From: Edaphosphingomonas laterariae
Lineage (GTDB): Bacteria; Pseudomonadota; Alphaproteobacteria; Sphingomonadales; Sphingomonadaceae
DNA length: 64,000 bases
Direction: 5' to 3'
NCBI RefSeq assembly: GCF_900188165.1
Contig: NZ_FZOS01000008.1
Coordinates: forward strand, 1-64,000
Position 1 is the stretch's first letter. Each line of letters opens with the position of its first letter. A program made the translations under genes and the position numbers. The notes under the pieces were generated by a model. It searched no databases, was not told the DNA's origin, and saw only the letters and a program-made list of their open reading frames with translations. Positions 1-8,813 of the stretch are shown here, piece after piece.

Positions 1-110
1 TCGAGAAACAGTCTGCCATCACTGCGCGGGCCGCGCTTACCCTTGCGGCCGCCCGGAACAAACTCTCGCAATCGCTCCCACTGATCGTCCCGCAGCACTT
101 CCCCTTCCAC
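1..110 (-). mobile_element. IS5-family transposase, 5' fragment cut by the window edge
   Basis: The minus strand reads a GTG-started protein whose first residues include DDQWERLREFVPGG and then GKRGPRSDGRLFL. This is the N-terminal region (DUF4096-like) of IS5-family DDE transposases. Only about 36 codons are in the window, so the DDE catalytic core would lie to the left of base 1. The frame stays open upstream to a stop at 171-173, so a start other than the GTG at 108-110 is possible. I cannot define a terminal inverted repeat or target duplication in 111-190. Whether the element is intact cannot be judged here. Confidence 0.75.
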
Positions 111-243
111 GCCAACCTCCAAAAGCCAGCGTTGAATCAGAAATCCAGTCCAACGTGAATCCCTAAAATGTCACTACAGCCTAAGCTCTTTGTTTACCGC
201 ATTTTCCGAATCAGCAGGTGATTCCACCTGCTTGGAAAGCGCT

Positions 244-588
244 CTAGCGGGGGCCGACCAAAGCGATCATTTCGGCAATCGCCGCGCGCATTTCGTTGGC
301 AAGGCGCGCGGCGGCGACCCGGCATTCGCCGCGTCCCTGACGCTGGCGCAGCAATATTTCGATGCCGGCGGCGGCGAAGGCGGCGGTCTCTGCAATCAGC
401 GCGTCGAAGCGGCGGCGCGCGATCGGCCCCGCCTGCCGATAACCGGCGGCGATGGCGATGGGATCGGCGGGCAGCTCATGCGATTCACCGGCCAGTTGTT
501 CGACCAGGCCAAGCGCGCCGACCAGCCGCCCGAGCCGTTGCGCGGCGTCGTCGGTGCTCGCGGCGGATCGCTGCGCGGATTGAAACAA
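244..588 (-). CDS. Hypothetical protein, 114 aa, TTG start
   Basis: An Ala/Arg-rich 114-residue frame with strong G/C preference at third codon positions, as expected of a real gene in this genome. The frame closes upstream at 613-615 and contains no ATG or GTG near its 5' end, so a TTG at 586-588 preceded by a GGAG-like stretch is the best start. It has no signal peptide, membrane segment or motif I recognise, and looks alpha-helical. It is divergent from the porin gene. A plus-strand frame over the same bases (190-627) is also open but looks less gene-like. No function is assigned. Confidence 0.5.
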   Translation of the reverse strand: MFQSAQRSAASTDDAAQRLGRLVGALGLVEQLAGESHELPADPIAIAAGYRQAGPIARRRFDALIAETAAFAAAGIEILLRQRQGRGECRVAAARLANEMRAAIAEMIALVGPR

Positions 589-689
589 TGGCTCCGTCCC
601 CGGTGTCGAAAATCAACCGGATGTTAGCGGCCGACCGCTAAGGAATGGCTAACCACCGGCACTGTCCAGGGCGGCAAAGGGGTCATCAT

Positions 690-709
690 CTGTTGCGATG
701 CAGCAACAG
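690..709. promoter_or_regulatory. Perfect 7-bp hairpin/operator-like palindrome upstream of the porin gene
   Basis: CTGTTGC at 690-696 and GCAACAG at 703-709 form a perfect inverted repeat with a 6-nt spacer, followed by TTTGTCTC. It lies in the 289-bp gap between the small hypothetical gene and the porin gene, about 170 bp before the porin start. It could be a regulator site, or a weak terminator. I see no convincing -35/-10 pair in this gap, so the role is open. Confidence 0.3.
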
Positions 710-877
710 TTTGTCTCACTACCGCAATGTAACTGGCGATTTTATTTGTGCAGCGCCGGGGGAGTGGGCACAAACAGGCCGTTCAGAGGAAGTCCGCCCG
801 CCGCGCGATCGCGCGAAAATGAGGCCGGACGCCGACGGCGCAGGATGGAACGCGAGCACAAGAAGGGGACACGTTTC

Positions 878-1579
878 ATGCGCAAATTCGTAATGGGTCT
901 TTCGGCCCTGGCGCTTACCGTTGCCGCCGCGCCGGCATTCGCCGCTGATGAAGCCGAATCGACGAGCGACTGGGCGCTGAGCGGCGGTGTGACCGCGGTT
1001 TCGGACTATCGCTTCCGCGGCATTTCGCTTTCGGATGAAGATCCTGCCATCCAGCCGACGCTCACGCTCAGCCATTCGAGCGGCTTTTACGGCGGCACCT
1101 GGATGTCGAACCTCGACGACACCGACACCTATGGCGAATGGGAAATCGATCTTTACGCCGGCTGGACCGGCGAGGTCGCTTCCGGCACCACGGTCGATGC
1201 GGCGGTCGTCTATTATTATTATCCCGGCGGCCATGGCGACAGCGACTATTTCGAGCCCTATGTCTCGGTCGCCCACACCTTCGGCCCGGTCACGGCCAAG
1301 GGCGGCGTGAACTGGGCGCCGTCGTCGGATGCCACCGGCAACGAAGACTATGTCTATCTTTACGGCCAGCTTTCGGCGGCGATCCCGAACACGCCGGTCA
1401 CGCTGACCGGCCGTCTCGGCAACCAGGATCTCGGCCCGTCGAGCTATACCGAATGGGCGATCGGCGCGTCGGCCACCTTCGGCGCGATCACGGCCGGCAT
1501 CCAATATGTCGACACCGACCTTGGCGACCTGCCGAACGTCGATGCCGGCGTGGTCTTCTCGGTCGGTTTCGCTTTCTAA
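878..1579 (+). CDS. TorF family putative outer-membrane porin (gcw_chp family)
   Basis: A 233-aa secreted beta-barrel-type protein. Residues 1-23 form a classic signal peptide ending APAFA|ADE. The mature start contains DWALSGGVTAVSDYRFRGIS, the hallmark opening strand of the TIGR02001/TorF family. The rest alternates aromatic and small residues and ends in Phe (GFAF), as outer-membrane barrels do. The ATG at 878 is preceded by AGAAGGGGA at 861-869 with suitable spacing. A longer in-frame start at 698 would place a charged extension before the signal peptide and is rejected. The substrate is unknown; family members are presumed small-molecule porins. A terminator follows directly. Confidence 0.9.
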   Translation: MRKFVMGLSALALTVAAAPAFAADEAESTSDWALSGGVTAVSDYRFRGISLSDEDPAIQPTLTLSHSSGFYGGTWMSNLDDTDTYGEWEIDLYAGWTGEVASGTTVDAAVVYYYYPGGHGDSDYFEPYVSVAHTFGPVTAKGGVNWAPSSDATGNEDYVYLYGQLSAAIPNTPVTLTGRLGNQDLGPSSYTEWAIGASATFGAITAGIQYVDTDLGDLPNVDAGVVFSVGFAF

Positions 1580-1613
1580 GCACGACCCCGAAGCAGTTCG
1601 CGAACAGGAAGCA

Positions 1614-1643
1614 GGGGCTGCGGGCGACCGCGGCCCCTATTTT
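1614..1643 (+). terminator. Rho-independent terminator after the porin gene
   Basis: GGGGCTGCGG (1614-1623) pairs with CCGCGGCCCC (1628-1637) across a GCGA tetraloop with one G-U wobble, followed by TATTTTC. It ends the plus-strand porin transcript. It touches the stop codon of the convergent ABC ATPase gene (1643-1645). Confidence 0.75.
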
Positions 1644-3193
1644 CATGGGCTGGCGGCCACCAGCGCCTGCGTGACCGGATGGCGGGGCGCGCGCACCACG
1701 TCGTCGAACGCGCCCTGTTCGACGATATGGCCGGCGTCCATCACTGCGATCCGTCCGCACAATCGCCGCGCGACGGCAAGATCGTGGGTGATGAACAGGA
1801 TGGCGAGCTGGCGGGCATGCTGGAGCCGTTCGAGCAGATCGAGCACGCGCCCGGCGACCAGCACGTCCAGCGCCGAAGTTGCCTCGTCGAGCAGCAGCGC
1901 CTCCGGGCTCGCGACCAGCGCGCGGGCAATGGCGACGCGCTGGGCCTGCCCGCCCGACAATTGGGCCGGTTGCCGGGTGGCGAAGTCGGACCCCAGTTCG
2001 ACGTCATCGAGCGCGCGGGCAACATGCTCGGCCCGCGTCGCGGTATCGAGATCGGGGCGCAGATGCCGAAGGGGCTCGGCAATGATGTCGGCCACCTTCC
2101 AGTGCGGATCGAGGCTGGCGATCGGATCCTGAAACACCGGCTGGATCAGGCGGCGATGCTGCGCGGTCATGTCGCGCCGTGACGGCCAGGGCTTGCCGCG
2201 CCACGTGATCTGCCCCCCATCCATCGGGCCGAGCCGCGCGATGGCGCGACCGAGCGTCGACTTGCCCGATCCCGATCCACCGACGATGGCCAGCCCCTCG
2301 GCGGCGCGCAGATCGAGCGAAACGCCGTCGACGGCCGCCAGCCGCCCGCGCCGCCAGCCGGGCAGCGGGAAGCTGACGGCGATGTCGCGCGCGGCGATCA
2401 GCGGCGCGCCGGGGGCGGGCAAAGCGGGGGCGGGATCGGCGAGGCGTGGGCTCGCCGCGATCAGCGCGCGGGTATAATCGGCCTGGGGCGCGGTGAACAC
2501 GCGCGCCGCCGGTCCGGCTTCGGCGATGCGCCCCGATTCGAGCACGACCACCCGATCGGCATGTTCGGCAACGGCCGGCAGATCGTGGCTGACGAGGAGC
2601 AGCGCCAATCCATCCTCGGCACGCAATTGGGCAAGCAGCGCCAGCACGCCGCGGCGCAGGCTGGCATCGAGCGCGGTGGTCGGTTCATCGGCGACGAGCA
2701 GTTTCGGCCGATGGGCGATCGCGGCGGCGATCATCGCCCGCTGGCGCTGCCCGCCCGACAGGCGATGGGGATATTGATCGAGGCGCTCGTCAGCACGATC
2801 GAGCCCGACGCGCGCGAGAAGAGTTGCGAGCTCGCGCCGATCGGGCCGCGGCGCCCCGGCCTGCGACCATGCTTCCGCCAGTTGTGCGCCGATCCTGAGA
2901 TGCGGGGTCAGCGCGGTCAGCGGCTGCTGGAAGACGAAACCGGCATGGTGGCCGCGCAGCCGACGGAGCGTCGCTTCGTCGGTGCCGATCAACTCCTCGC
3001 CACAAAGCCGGGCCGAACCATGAGCGCGGAGCGGGGACAGGCCGAAGGGGGCGAGGCAGGTCTGGCTCTTGCCCGATCCCGATGCGCCGACCAGCGCGAC
3101 GCATTCGCCCGCCGCGATCGTGAAGCCGACATCTTCGACGATGGTGTGATCGCCCGCCCGGATAGCCAGCCGTTCGACCGCATAGACGGTCAT
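1643..3193 (-). CDS. Oligopeptide-type ABC transporter, fused double ATP-binding protein (DppD-DppF / YejF-like)
   Basis: A 516-aa protein with two complete ABC modules in tandem. Module 1 has Walker A GASGSGKS (residues 36-43), signature LSGGQRQR and Walker B LLVADEPTTALD. Module 2 has Walker A GGSGSGKST, signature LSGGQAQR and Walker B LLLDEATSALD. This layout is that of YejF/GsiA-type ATPases that energise uptake of peptides, microcins or glutathione. The ATG at 3191-3193 overlaps the TGA of the upstream permease (ATGA), so the two are translationally coupled. No substrate-binding protein gene lies in the cluster, so the substrate cannot be inferred. The porin terminator abuts the stop codon. 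Confidence 0.9.
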   Translation of the reverse strand: MTVYAVERLAIRAGDHTIVEDVGFTIAAGECVALVGASGSGKSQTCLAPFGLSPLRAHGSARLCGEELIGTDEATLRRLRGHHAGFVFQQPLTALTPHLRIGAQLAEAWSQAGAPRPDRRELATLLARVGLDRADERLDQYPHRLSGGQRQRAMIAAAIAHRPKLLVADEPTTALDASLRRGVLALLAQLRAEDGLALLLVSHDLPAVAEHADRVVVLESGRIAEAGPAARVFTAPQADYTRALIAASPRLADPAPALPAPGAPLIAARDIAVSFPLPGWRRGRLAAVDGVSLDLRAAEGLAIVGGSGSGKSTLGRAIARLGPMDGGQITWRGKPWPSRRDMTAQHRRLIQPVFQDPIASLDPHWKVADIIAEPLRHLRPDLDTATRAEHVARALDDVELGSDFATRQPAQLSGGQAQRVAIARALVASPEALLLDEATSALDVLVAGRVLDLLERLQHARQLAILFITHDLAVARRLCGRIAVMDAGHIVEQGAFDDVVRAPRHPVTQALVAASP

Positions 3194-3975
3194 GCGAAGC
3201 GGTCCCGCAGCCGTTCGCCAAGCAGGGTGAGCGAGACGAGGATGGCGACGAGGATACCGCCGGGCAGCAGCAGGGCATGCGGCGCGATATCCATGTCGTC
3301 GGCGCCTTCCTTGACGAGGATGCCGAGCGATGTCGCAGGCTCCTGCACGCCGAGGCCGAGGAAGGAGAGGAAGCTTTCGATCATCACCACCTGCGGGATG
3401 GTGAGCAACAGATAGGCGATGGCGATGCCGGCGAGATTGGGGAGGAGATGGCGCAGGATGATGGTGATCGGCGGCGCGCCGGCGGCTTCGGCGGCGAGGA
3501 CGAAGGGGCGTTCGCGCAGCGCCAGCACCTGCCCCCGCACGACGCGCGCCATCGTCAGCCATTCGACCGCGCCGATGCCGAGAAAGACGAGCAGGATCGA
3601 CCGGCCGAACAGCACCATCAGCAGGATCACGACGAACATGAAGGGGAGGGCATAGAGCCCGTCGACGATGCGCATCATCACTTCATCGACCTTGCCGCCC
3701 CGCCAGCCGGCAATCGCGCCCCAGGCGACGCCGAAGATGAGCGACACGATCGCGGCGGCGGCGGCGACCAGCAGGGTGATCCGCGTGCCGGCAAGCGCGC
3801 GGGCAAGCAGGTCGCGCCCCACCGCGTCGGTGCCGAGCCAATGGCCGGGGCTGCCGGGTGGCACGCGGACAGCGGACCAGTCGATGACGTCATGCCGCCA
3901 CGGCAACGCCCATGGCCCGAGTGTCGCGGCCAGCAGAATCAGGGCGAGGAGGATGATCGGCAGCCGCGTGAACAT
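3190..3975 (-). CDS. ABC transporter permease, OppC/DppC-like
   Basis: A 261-aa inner-membrane protein beginning MFTRLPIILLALILLAATL. The early periplasmic segment HWLGTDAVGRDLLARALAGTR is the diagnostic OppC/DppC motif, followed by about five further hydrophobic segments. The EAA loop that docks with the ATPase is visible as AAEAAGAPPITIILRHLLPN. The ATG at 3973-3975 overlaps the stop of the upstream permease by one base (TGATG), and its own TGA overlaps the ATPase start, so the three genes form a tightly coupled minus-strand operon. Confidence 0.92.
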   Translation of the reverse strand: MFTRLPIILLALILLAATLGPWALPWRHDVIDWSAVRVPPGSPGHWLGTDAVGRDLLARALAGTRITLLVAAAAAIVSLIFGVAWGAIAGWRGGKVDEVMMRIVDGLYALPFMFVVILLMVLFGRSILLVFLGIGAVEWLTMARVVRGQVLALRERPFVLAAEAAGAPPITIILRHLLPNLAGIAIAYLLLTIPQVVMIESFLSFLGLGVQEPATSLGILVKEGADDMDIAPHALLLPGGILVAILVSLTLLGERLRDRFA

Positions 3976-4895
3976 CAGCCGCGGATCCGGGGATCGAGCC
4001 AGCCGTAGATCAGGTCGGCGAGCAGGTTGAACAGCAGGATCAGCCCGGCGTAGAGCGTGACGACGCCGAGCACGAGCGGGTAATCGCGGTTCAATGCGCC
4101 CTGCACGAAATAGCTGCCGAGGCCGGGCAGCGCGAACACCGTTTCGATCACCACCGCGCCCGTTAGCAGGCCCGCCGCCGCCGGGCCAAGATAGCTGGCG
4201 ACGGGGACGAGCGCCGGGCGCAGCGCATGGCGGACGAGGACGGTGATGGGGGCAAGCCCGCGTGCCCGCGCGGTGCGGACATGATCCTGCGCGAGCGTCG
4301 TAGCGAGCCCCGCGCGGGCCAGCTTGGCGATTGCACCCGCCACGGGAAGCGCGAGCGCGATCACCGGCAGGACGAGATGGGCGGCATCGCCATCGCCCCA
4401 GCCGGAGACGGGCAGCCACCCGGCCCACAGCGCGAAGACGAGCGCGAGCAGCGGCCCGGTGACGAAGCTGGGCAGCGCGGTCAGCAGCGTCATCGCCAGC
4501 ATCAGGGCATGATCGAGCGGGCGACCGGCGCGCGACGCGGCCAGCAGCCCGGCGCCGATGCCGAGGACGAGCGCCACCGCCAGCGCCAGCGCGCCGAGGG
4601 TGAGCGAGACGGGCAGGCCCTGTCGGACGAGATCGGTGACGGAGAAATCGCGATAGACCAGCGACGGGCCGAAATCGCCGACCGCCAGCCGCGATAGATA
4701 GCGCCAGATCTGTTCGTGCAGCGGCAGATCGAGGCCATAAGCGCGGGCGAGCGCGGCCTGGGTGGCGGGATCGAGCGCGCGTTCGCCGTCGAACGGCCCC
4801 CCCGGCGCGAGCTTCATCAGCACGAAGGAGAGGATGACGACGGCGAGCAGCGTTGGCACCGCCGAAACGAGGCGGCGGAGGATCAGCCGGCGCAT
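3975..4895 (-). CDS. ABC transporter permease, OppB/DppB-like
   Basis: A 306-aa inner-membrane protein. Residues 1-30 form the first helix and are followed by the family motif LAPGGPFDGERALDP, typical of OppB. The EAA-type loop is RTARARGLAPITVLVRHALRP, and the protein ends GWLDPRIRG, also typical. The ATG at 4893-4895 was chosen because the first helix (MRRLILRRLVSAVPTLLAVV) begins there; an upstream start near 4940 would add an unlikely Arg/Ala-rich leader. It sits 91 bp after the BamF-like gene on the same strand and may be co-transcribed with the lspA cluster. Confidence 0.9.
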   Translation of the reverse strand: MRRLILRRLVSAVPTLLAVVILSFVLMKLAPGGPFDGERALDPATQAALARAYGLDLPLHEQIWRYLSRLAVGDFGPSLVYRDFSVTDLVRQGLPVSLTLGALALAVALVLGIGAGLLAASRAGRPLDHALMLAMTLLTALPSFVTGPLLALVFALWAGWLPVSGWGDGDAAHLVLPVIALALPVAGAIAKLARAGLATTLAQDHVRTARARGLAPITVLVRHALRPALVPVASYLGPAAAGLLTGAVVIETVFALPGLGSYFVQGALNRDYPLVLGVVTLYAGLILLFNLLADLIYGWLDPRIRG

Positions 4896-4986
4896 CGGGC
4901 GCTGTGTTGGTCCGGCGGTGGCGGCGCGGGCCGCCCGCATCCGCCGGAGCGAGGGTGGAGGGCCGCCGGGTGCAGCGCCCTTGCCC

Positions 4987-5409
4987 TTATTGCGGCGTCG
5001 TGGCCGTGGCTTCCTGGCCCGGGCCTTCCGGGGCGGCGAGGATGTCGCGCGTCACCGCGCCCTTGTCGACCACGGTGGTGGCGGGATCGGCGACCTGCGA
5101 ACGGATCGCCGGGGCGCCCGACTGGCCGGCCTGGTTGACGAGGCCGCTTTCCGCGCCGCTGCGCGGGGCCTGGCCGCCGAACATCGCCTGCAGCGCCTGG
5201 GTGGACGAATCCGCCTCCATCGGGCGCGGCGCGCCGGGCTTGGGCGGAACCATCGCGAAATCGGGCGGGATCACCAGCGGCGCCTGCCGGGCGACGGCGA
5301 ACTCGTCCGGCCCGCTGCGCCCCGCGAAAACGCCGCCCTGCTTGCCGCCGCAGGCGGAAAGCGCCAGCAGCGAGGCGGTGGCGGCCGCAACGAGGACAAT
5401 CTTACGCAT
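4987..5409 (-). CDS. DUF3035 lipoprotein, BamF-like outer-membrane assembly subunit
   Basis: A 140-aa predicted lipoprotein. MRKIVLVAAATASLLALSAC ends in an LSAC lipobox with Cys20 as the lipidated residue. The mature part is Pro/Ala-rich and contains PLVIPPDFAMVPPKPGAPRP, the conserved core of the DUF3035 family, described in Caulobacter as the BamF subunit of the beta-barrel assembly machine. Its start overlaps the lspA stop by 8 bases, so the lipoprotein signal peptidase and a lipoprotein are made from one message. The family assignment is from memory of the motif and gene order; a role in Bam function here is inferred. Confidence 0.8.
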   Translation of the reverse strand: MRKIVLVAAATASLLALSACGGKQGGVFAGRSGPDEFAVARQAPLVIPPDFAMVPPKPGAPRPMEADSSTQALQAMFGGQAPRSGAESGLVNQAGQSGAPAIRSQVADPATTVVDKGAVTRDILAAPEGPGQEATATTPQ

Positions 5410-5923
5410 TCAATTTCTCCGCAGGATCGGATCGGTCACGCGTCAGGAAGGCGCGCAGCACGAGGAGCAGGACACCGATGGTAATGGCGGCATCGGCGAC
5501 ATTGAAGACCAAAAACGGATACCAGTCGCCAATATGCGGCCCAAGGAAATCGACGACATAGCCGAAGCGTGCACGATCGACGATATTGCCGAGCGCGCCG
5601 CCGAGGACGAGGCCGAGCGCGATCGTGTCGGGCCGGCTCTTTTCGCGCCACATCCACACGAGGACGACGGTGGCGATGGTGGCCGTCATGCCGACGAGCA
5701 GCCAGCGTTCCAGCGCGCTGCCGGCGGTGAGAAAGCCCATCGAAACGCCGTAATTTTCAACCCAGCGCAGGTTGAAGAAGGACGTCAGCTCGATCTCACG
5801 CACGGTTTGCAGGTCGAGCGGGCCGATCATCACCCATTTGAGCAGCTGATCGAACAGGAAGATGATCGCGGCCGTGATCAGCCCGAGCTTGCGGCGGGAA
5901 CGGGACGCGCGTTGTTCAGCCAT
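5402..5923 (-). CDS. lspA: Lipoprotein signal peptidase II
   Basis: A 173-aa integral membrane aspartyl protease that removes the signal peptide of diacylglyceryl-prolipoproteins. Family motifs are in order: FDQLLKW in helix 1, NLRWVENYGVSMG, then GNIVDRARFGYVVDF with the first catalytic Asp region, and VFNVADAAITIG with the second catalytic Asp. Four hydrophobic helices are evident. The start overlaps the ileS stop by 8 bases and the stop overlaps the BamF-like start by 8, giving ileS-lspA-bamF coupling; ileS-lspA order is common in bacteria. Confidence 0.97.
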   Translation of the reverse strand: MAEQRASRSRRKLGLITAAIIFLFDQLLKWVMIGPLDLQTVREIELTSFFNLRWVENYGVSMGFLTAGSALERWLLVGMTATIATVVLVWMWREKSRPDTIALGLVLGGALGNIVDRARFGYVVDFLGPHIGDWYPFLVFNVADAAITIGVLLLVLRAFLTRDRSDPAEKLNA

Positions 5924-8777
5924 TCACCACCTCGTCGCAGCGGGCGCAGAGCGTGCCGTCCTGCGTCACTTCGGGCAGATGGCGCCAGCAACGGCCGCAT
6001 TTGTGGCGCGCGGTGACGGCGACGGCGACGCCTTCGGCGGCTTCGGCAACAGCAAGTGCGGAGACGATGCAGATCTCGTCGAACGGCACCGAGGCGACGA
6101 GCGCGCGATCGCCGGCATCGCCCAGCGCCAGCGTGATCTCCGCCTCAAGGCTGGAGCCGAGCTGCTTTTCGCGGCGGAGCGGTTCGACCGCTTCGGTGAC
6201 GAGCGCGCGCAGCTGGCGCAGCCGATCCCATTTCGCGCCGATCGCGTCATCGGCCCAGCCGGCATCGACCACGGGCCATTCCTGCAGATGGATGCTGGCC
6301 GCGTCCGGATAACGCGTCGCCCACACTTCCTCTGCCGTGAAGCACAGGATCGGTGCGGCATAACGGACGAGCGCGTGGAACAGCGTGTCGAGCACGGTGC
6401 GATAGGCACGGCGCTTCACCGATCCTGCGGCATCGCAATAGAGGCTGTCCTTGCGGATATCGAAGAAGAAGGCCGACAGATCGTTGTTGGCGAAATCGGT
6501 CAGCGCGCGGGCATAAGCATTGAATTCGAAGCCATCGGTGGCGCTGCGCAGTTCGGCGTCCAGGCTGGCGAGGAGATGGAGCACATAGCGTTCCAGCTCC
6601 GGCATCTCCGCCACGGGCACGCGCTCGGCATCGGTGAAGCCGTCGAGCGCGCCGAGCAGGTAGCGGAAGGTGTTGCGCAGCTTGCGATAGGCGTCCGACG
6701 TGCCCGACAGGATCTCCTTGCCGATACGCACGTCCTCGAAATAATCGGTCGAGGCGACCCACAGGCGCAGAATGTCCGCGCCGCTTTCGTTGATGATCTT
6801 GAGCGGATCGACGACATTGCCGAGGCTCTTGGACATCTTGCGGCCCTGCCCGTCGAGCGCGAAGCCGTGGGTGAGCACCGCTTCATAAGGCGCGCGGCCA
6901 CGCGTGCCGCAGCTTTCGAGCAGGCTGGACTGGAACCAGCCGCGATGCTGATCCGAGCCTTCGAGATAGAGGTTGGCGCGAACGCCCTCGCCATAGCGCG
7001 CCTCGACCGTGAAGGCGTGGGTGGAGCCGGAATCGAACCACACGTCGAGAATGTCGTTCTGCGGCTCATAATCGGCGGCGGCGTGATCGGGGCCGAGCAG
7101 CGCCTGATGATCGGCGGTGAACCAGGCATCGGCGCCGCCCGCCTTGAACGCTTCGACGATGCGGGCGTTGACCGCCGGATCGCGCAGATATTCGCCCGTC
7201 TTGCGGTTCGCATAGAGCGCGATCGGCACACCCCAGGCGCGCTGGCGGCTGATCACCCAGTCGGGCCGGCCATCGACCATCGCGTGGATGCGGTTGCGCG
7301 CCTTCTCCGGCACCCAGCGCGTCCGTTCGATCGCGTCGAGCGCGGTTTCGCGCAAGGTCGCGGCGTTGGACTGGCGGGCGAGGATCGCCTCCTCCTCCGC
7401 GCAGCGCGGGATGGCGGTGTCCTTGATCGGCCGGTCCATCGGGATGAACCATTGCGGCGTGCAGCGGAAGATCACCTTCGCCTTGGACCGCCAGCTATGC
7501 GGATAGCTGTGCTTATAGTCGTAGCTGGCGGCGAGCAGCGCGCCGGCTTCGCGCAGATCCGAACAGATCGGACCGTCGGGTGCGTTGAACTTGGGGTTGA
7601 TGACCGATCCCTGACCGCCCAGCCACGCCCAGTCCTCGCGATACTTGCCGTCATCGGCCACCGCGAACACCGGATCGAGGCCATTGGCCTTGCACAGCAG
7701 GAAATCGTCCTCGCCATGATCCGGCGCCATGTGGACGAGGCCGGTGCCGGTATCGGTGGTGACGAAATCGCCCGCGAGGAACGGACGCGGCTTCGCGAAG
7801 AAGCCGCCGAGCTTGTGCATCGGATGGCGGGCGACGGTGCCGGCGAGATCGGTGCCTTTGCCCGACCAGACAACAATATGATCGGCGATACCGAGCCGCG
7901 CGCAGACGTCATCAATGAGAGCCGTTGCGACCAGCACGTGGCTGACCTCGCCCCACCCGGAGCCCTGCTTCTGGTCCACACGATTGAGGTGAAGCAGCGA
8001 GTAGTCGACTTCCGGCCCGTAGGCGATCGCCTGATTGACCGGGATCGTCCACGGGGTGGTCGTCCAGATTACCGCGTGAGAATTTTCGAGGTCGGCCAGC
8101 GGTGTCGAAACGATCTCGAACGCCACGTCGATCTGGGTCGAGGTGATGTCCTCATATTCGACCTCGGCTTCGGCCAGTGCGGTCTTTTCGACCGGCGACC
8201 ACATCACCGGCTTGGCGCCGCGATAGAGCTGGCCGGATTCCGCGAACTTCAAGAGTTCTCCGACGATCGCCGCCTCGGCATCGAATTTCATGGTGAGATA
8301 GGGATCGTCCCAATCGCCCATCACGCCCAGCCGCTTGAACTGTTCGCGCTGCACGCCCACCCATTTTTCGGCATAGGCGCGGCATTCGGCGCGGAACAGG
8401 ACGGGATCGACCTCATCCTTGTTCAGCTTCTTCGCGCGATAGGCTTCCTCGACCTTCCATTCGATCGGCAGGCCGTGGCAGTCCCAGCCGGGAACATAAG
8501 GCGCATCCTTGCCGAGCAGGGACTGGCTGCGGACGATGATGTCCTTCAGCACCTTGTTCATCGCATGGCCCATGTGAATGTCGCCATTGGCATAAGGCGG
8601 GCCATCGTGGAGGATGAAGCGTTCGCGGCCCTCGCGCGTCTTGCGGAGCTGGCCGTAAAGATCGTCCGCCGCCCATTTCGCCAGAATCGCCGGTTCCTTC
8701 GCGGCAAGGCCGGCCTTCATGGGGAAGGCGGTCTTCGGCAGGAAGACGGTTTCGCGATAATCGGGTGCGTCGGACAT
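5916..8777 (-). CDS. ileS: Isoleucine--tRNA ligase
   Basis: A 953-aa class I aminoacyl-tRNA synthetase charging tRNA-Ile, of full bacterial length. The HIGH-type motif is HMGH at residues 68-71 (PPYANGDIHMGHAMNK) and the KMSKS motif is in GRKMSKSLGN. Between them lies the CP1 editing domain (TTPWTIPVNQAIAYG). The C-terminus carries the zinc-binding cysteines in CGRCWRHLP and CARCDEVV. The ATG at 8777 follows ribF by 36 bp. A long plus-strand open frame (5862-9911) lies opposite but is an artefact of GC-rich codon usage. Confidence 0.98.
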   Translation of the reverse strand: MSDAPDYRETVFLPKTAFPMKAGLAAKEPAILAKWAADDLYGQLRKTREGRERFILHDGPPYANGDIHMGHAMNKVLKDIIVRSQSLLGKDAPYVPGWDCHGLPIEWKVEEAYRAKKLNKDEVDPVLFRAECRAYAEKWVGVQREQFKRLGVMGDWDDPYLTMKFDAEAAIVGELLKFAESGQLYRGAKPVMWSPVEKTALAEAEVEYEDITSTQIDVAFEIVSTPLADLENSHAVIWTTTPWTIPVNQAIAYGPEVDYSLLHLNRVDQKQGSGWGEVSHVLVATALIDDVCARLGIADHIVVWSGKGTDLAGTVARHPMHKLGGFFAKPRPFLAGDFVTTDTGTGLVHMAPDHGEDDFLLCKANGLDPVFAVADDGKYREDWAWLGGQGSVINPKFNAPDGPICSDLREAGALLAASYDYKHSYPHSWRSKAKVIFRCTPQWFIPMDRPIKDTAIPRCAEEEAILARQSNAATLRETALDAIERTRWVPEKARNRIHAMVDGRPDWVISRQRAWGVPIALYANRKTGEYLRDPAVNARIVEAFKAGGADAWFTADHQALLGPDHAAADYEPQNDILDVWFDSGSTHAFTVEARYGEGVRANLYLEGSDQHRGWFQSSLLESCGTRGRAPYEAVLTHGFALDGQGRKMSKSLGNVVDPLKIINESGADILRLWVASTDYFEDVRIGKEILSGTSDAYRKLRNTFRYLLGALDGFTDAERVPVAEMPELERYVLHLLASLDAELRSATDGFEFNAYARALTDFANNDLSAFFFDIRKDSLYCDAAGSVKRRAYRTVLDTLFHALVRYAAPILCFTAEEVWATRYPDAASIHLQEWPVVDAGWADDAIGAKWDRLRQLRALVTEAVEPLRREKQLGSSLEAEITLALGDAGDRALVASVPFDEICIVSALAVAEAAEGVAVAVTARHKCGRCWRHLPEVTQDGTLCARCDEVVNG

Positions 8778-8813
8778 GGGGGTTTCAGGCTCAGCGAAAA
8801 GGAAATGCTGGCA

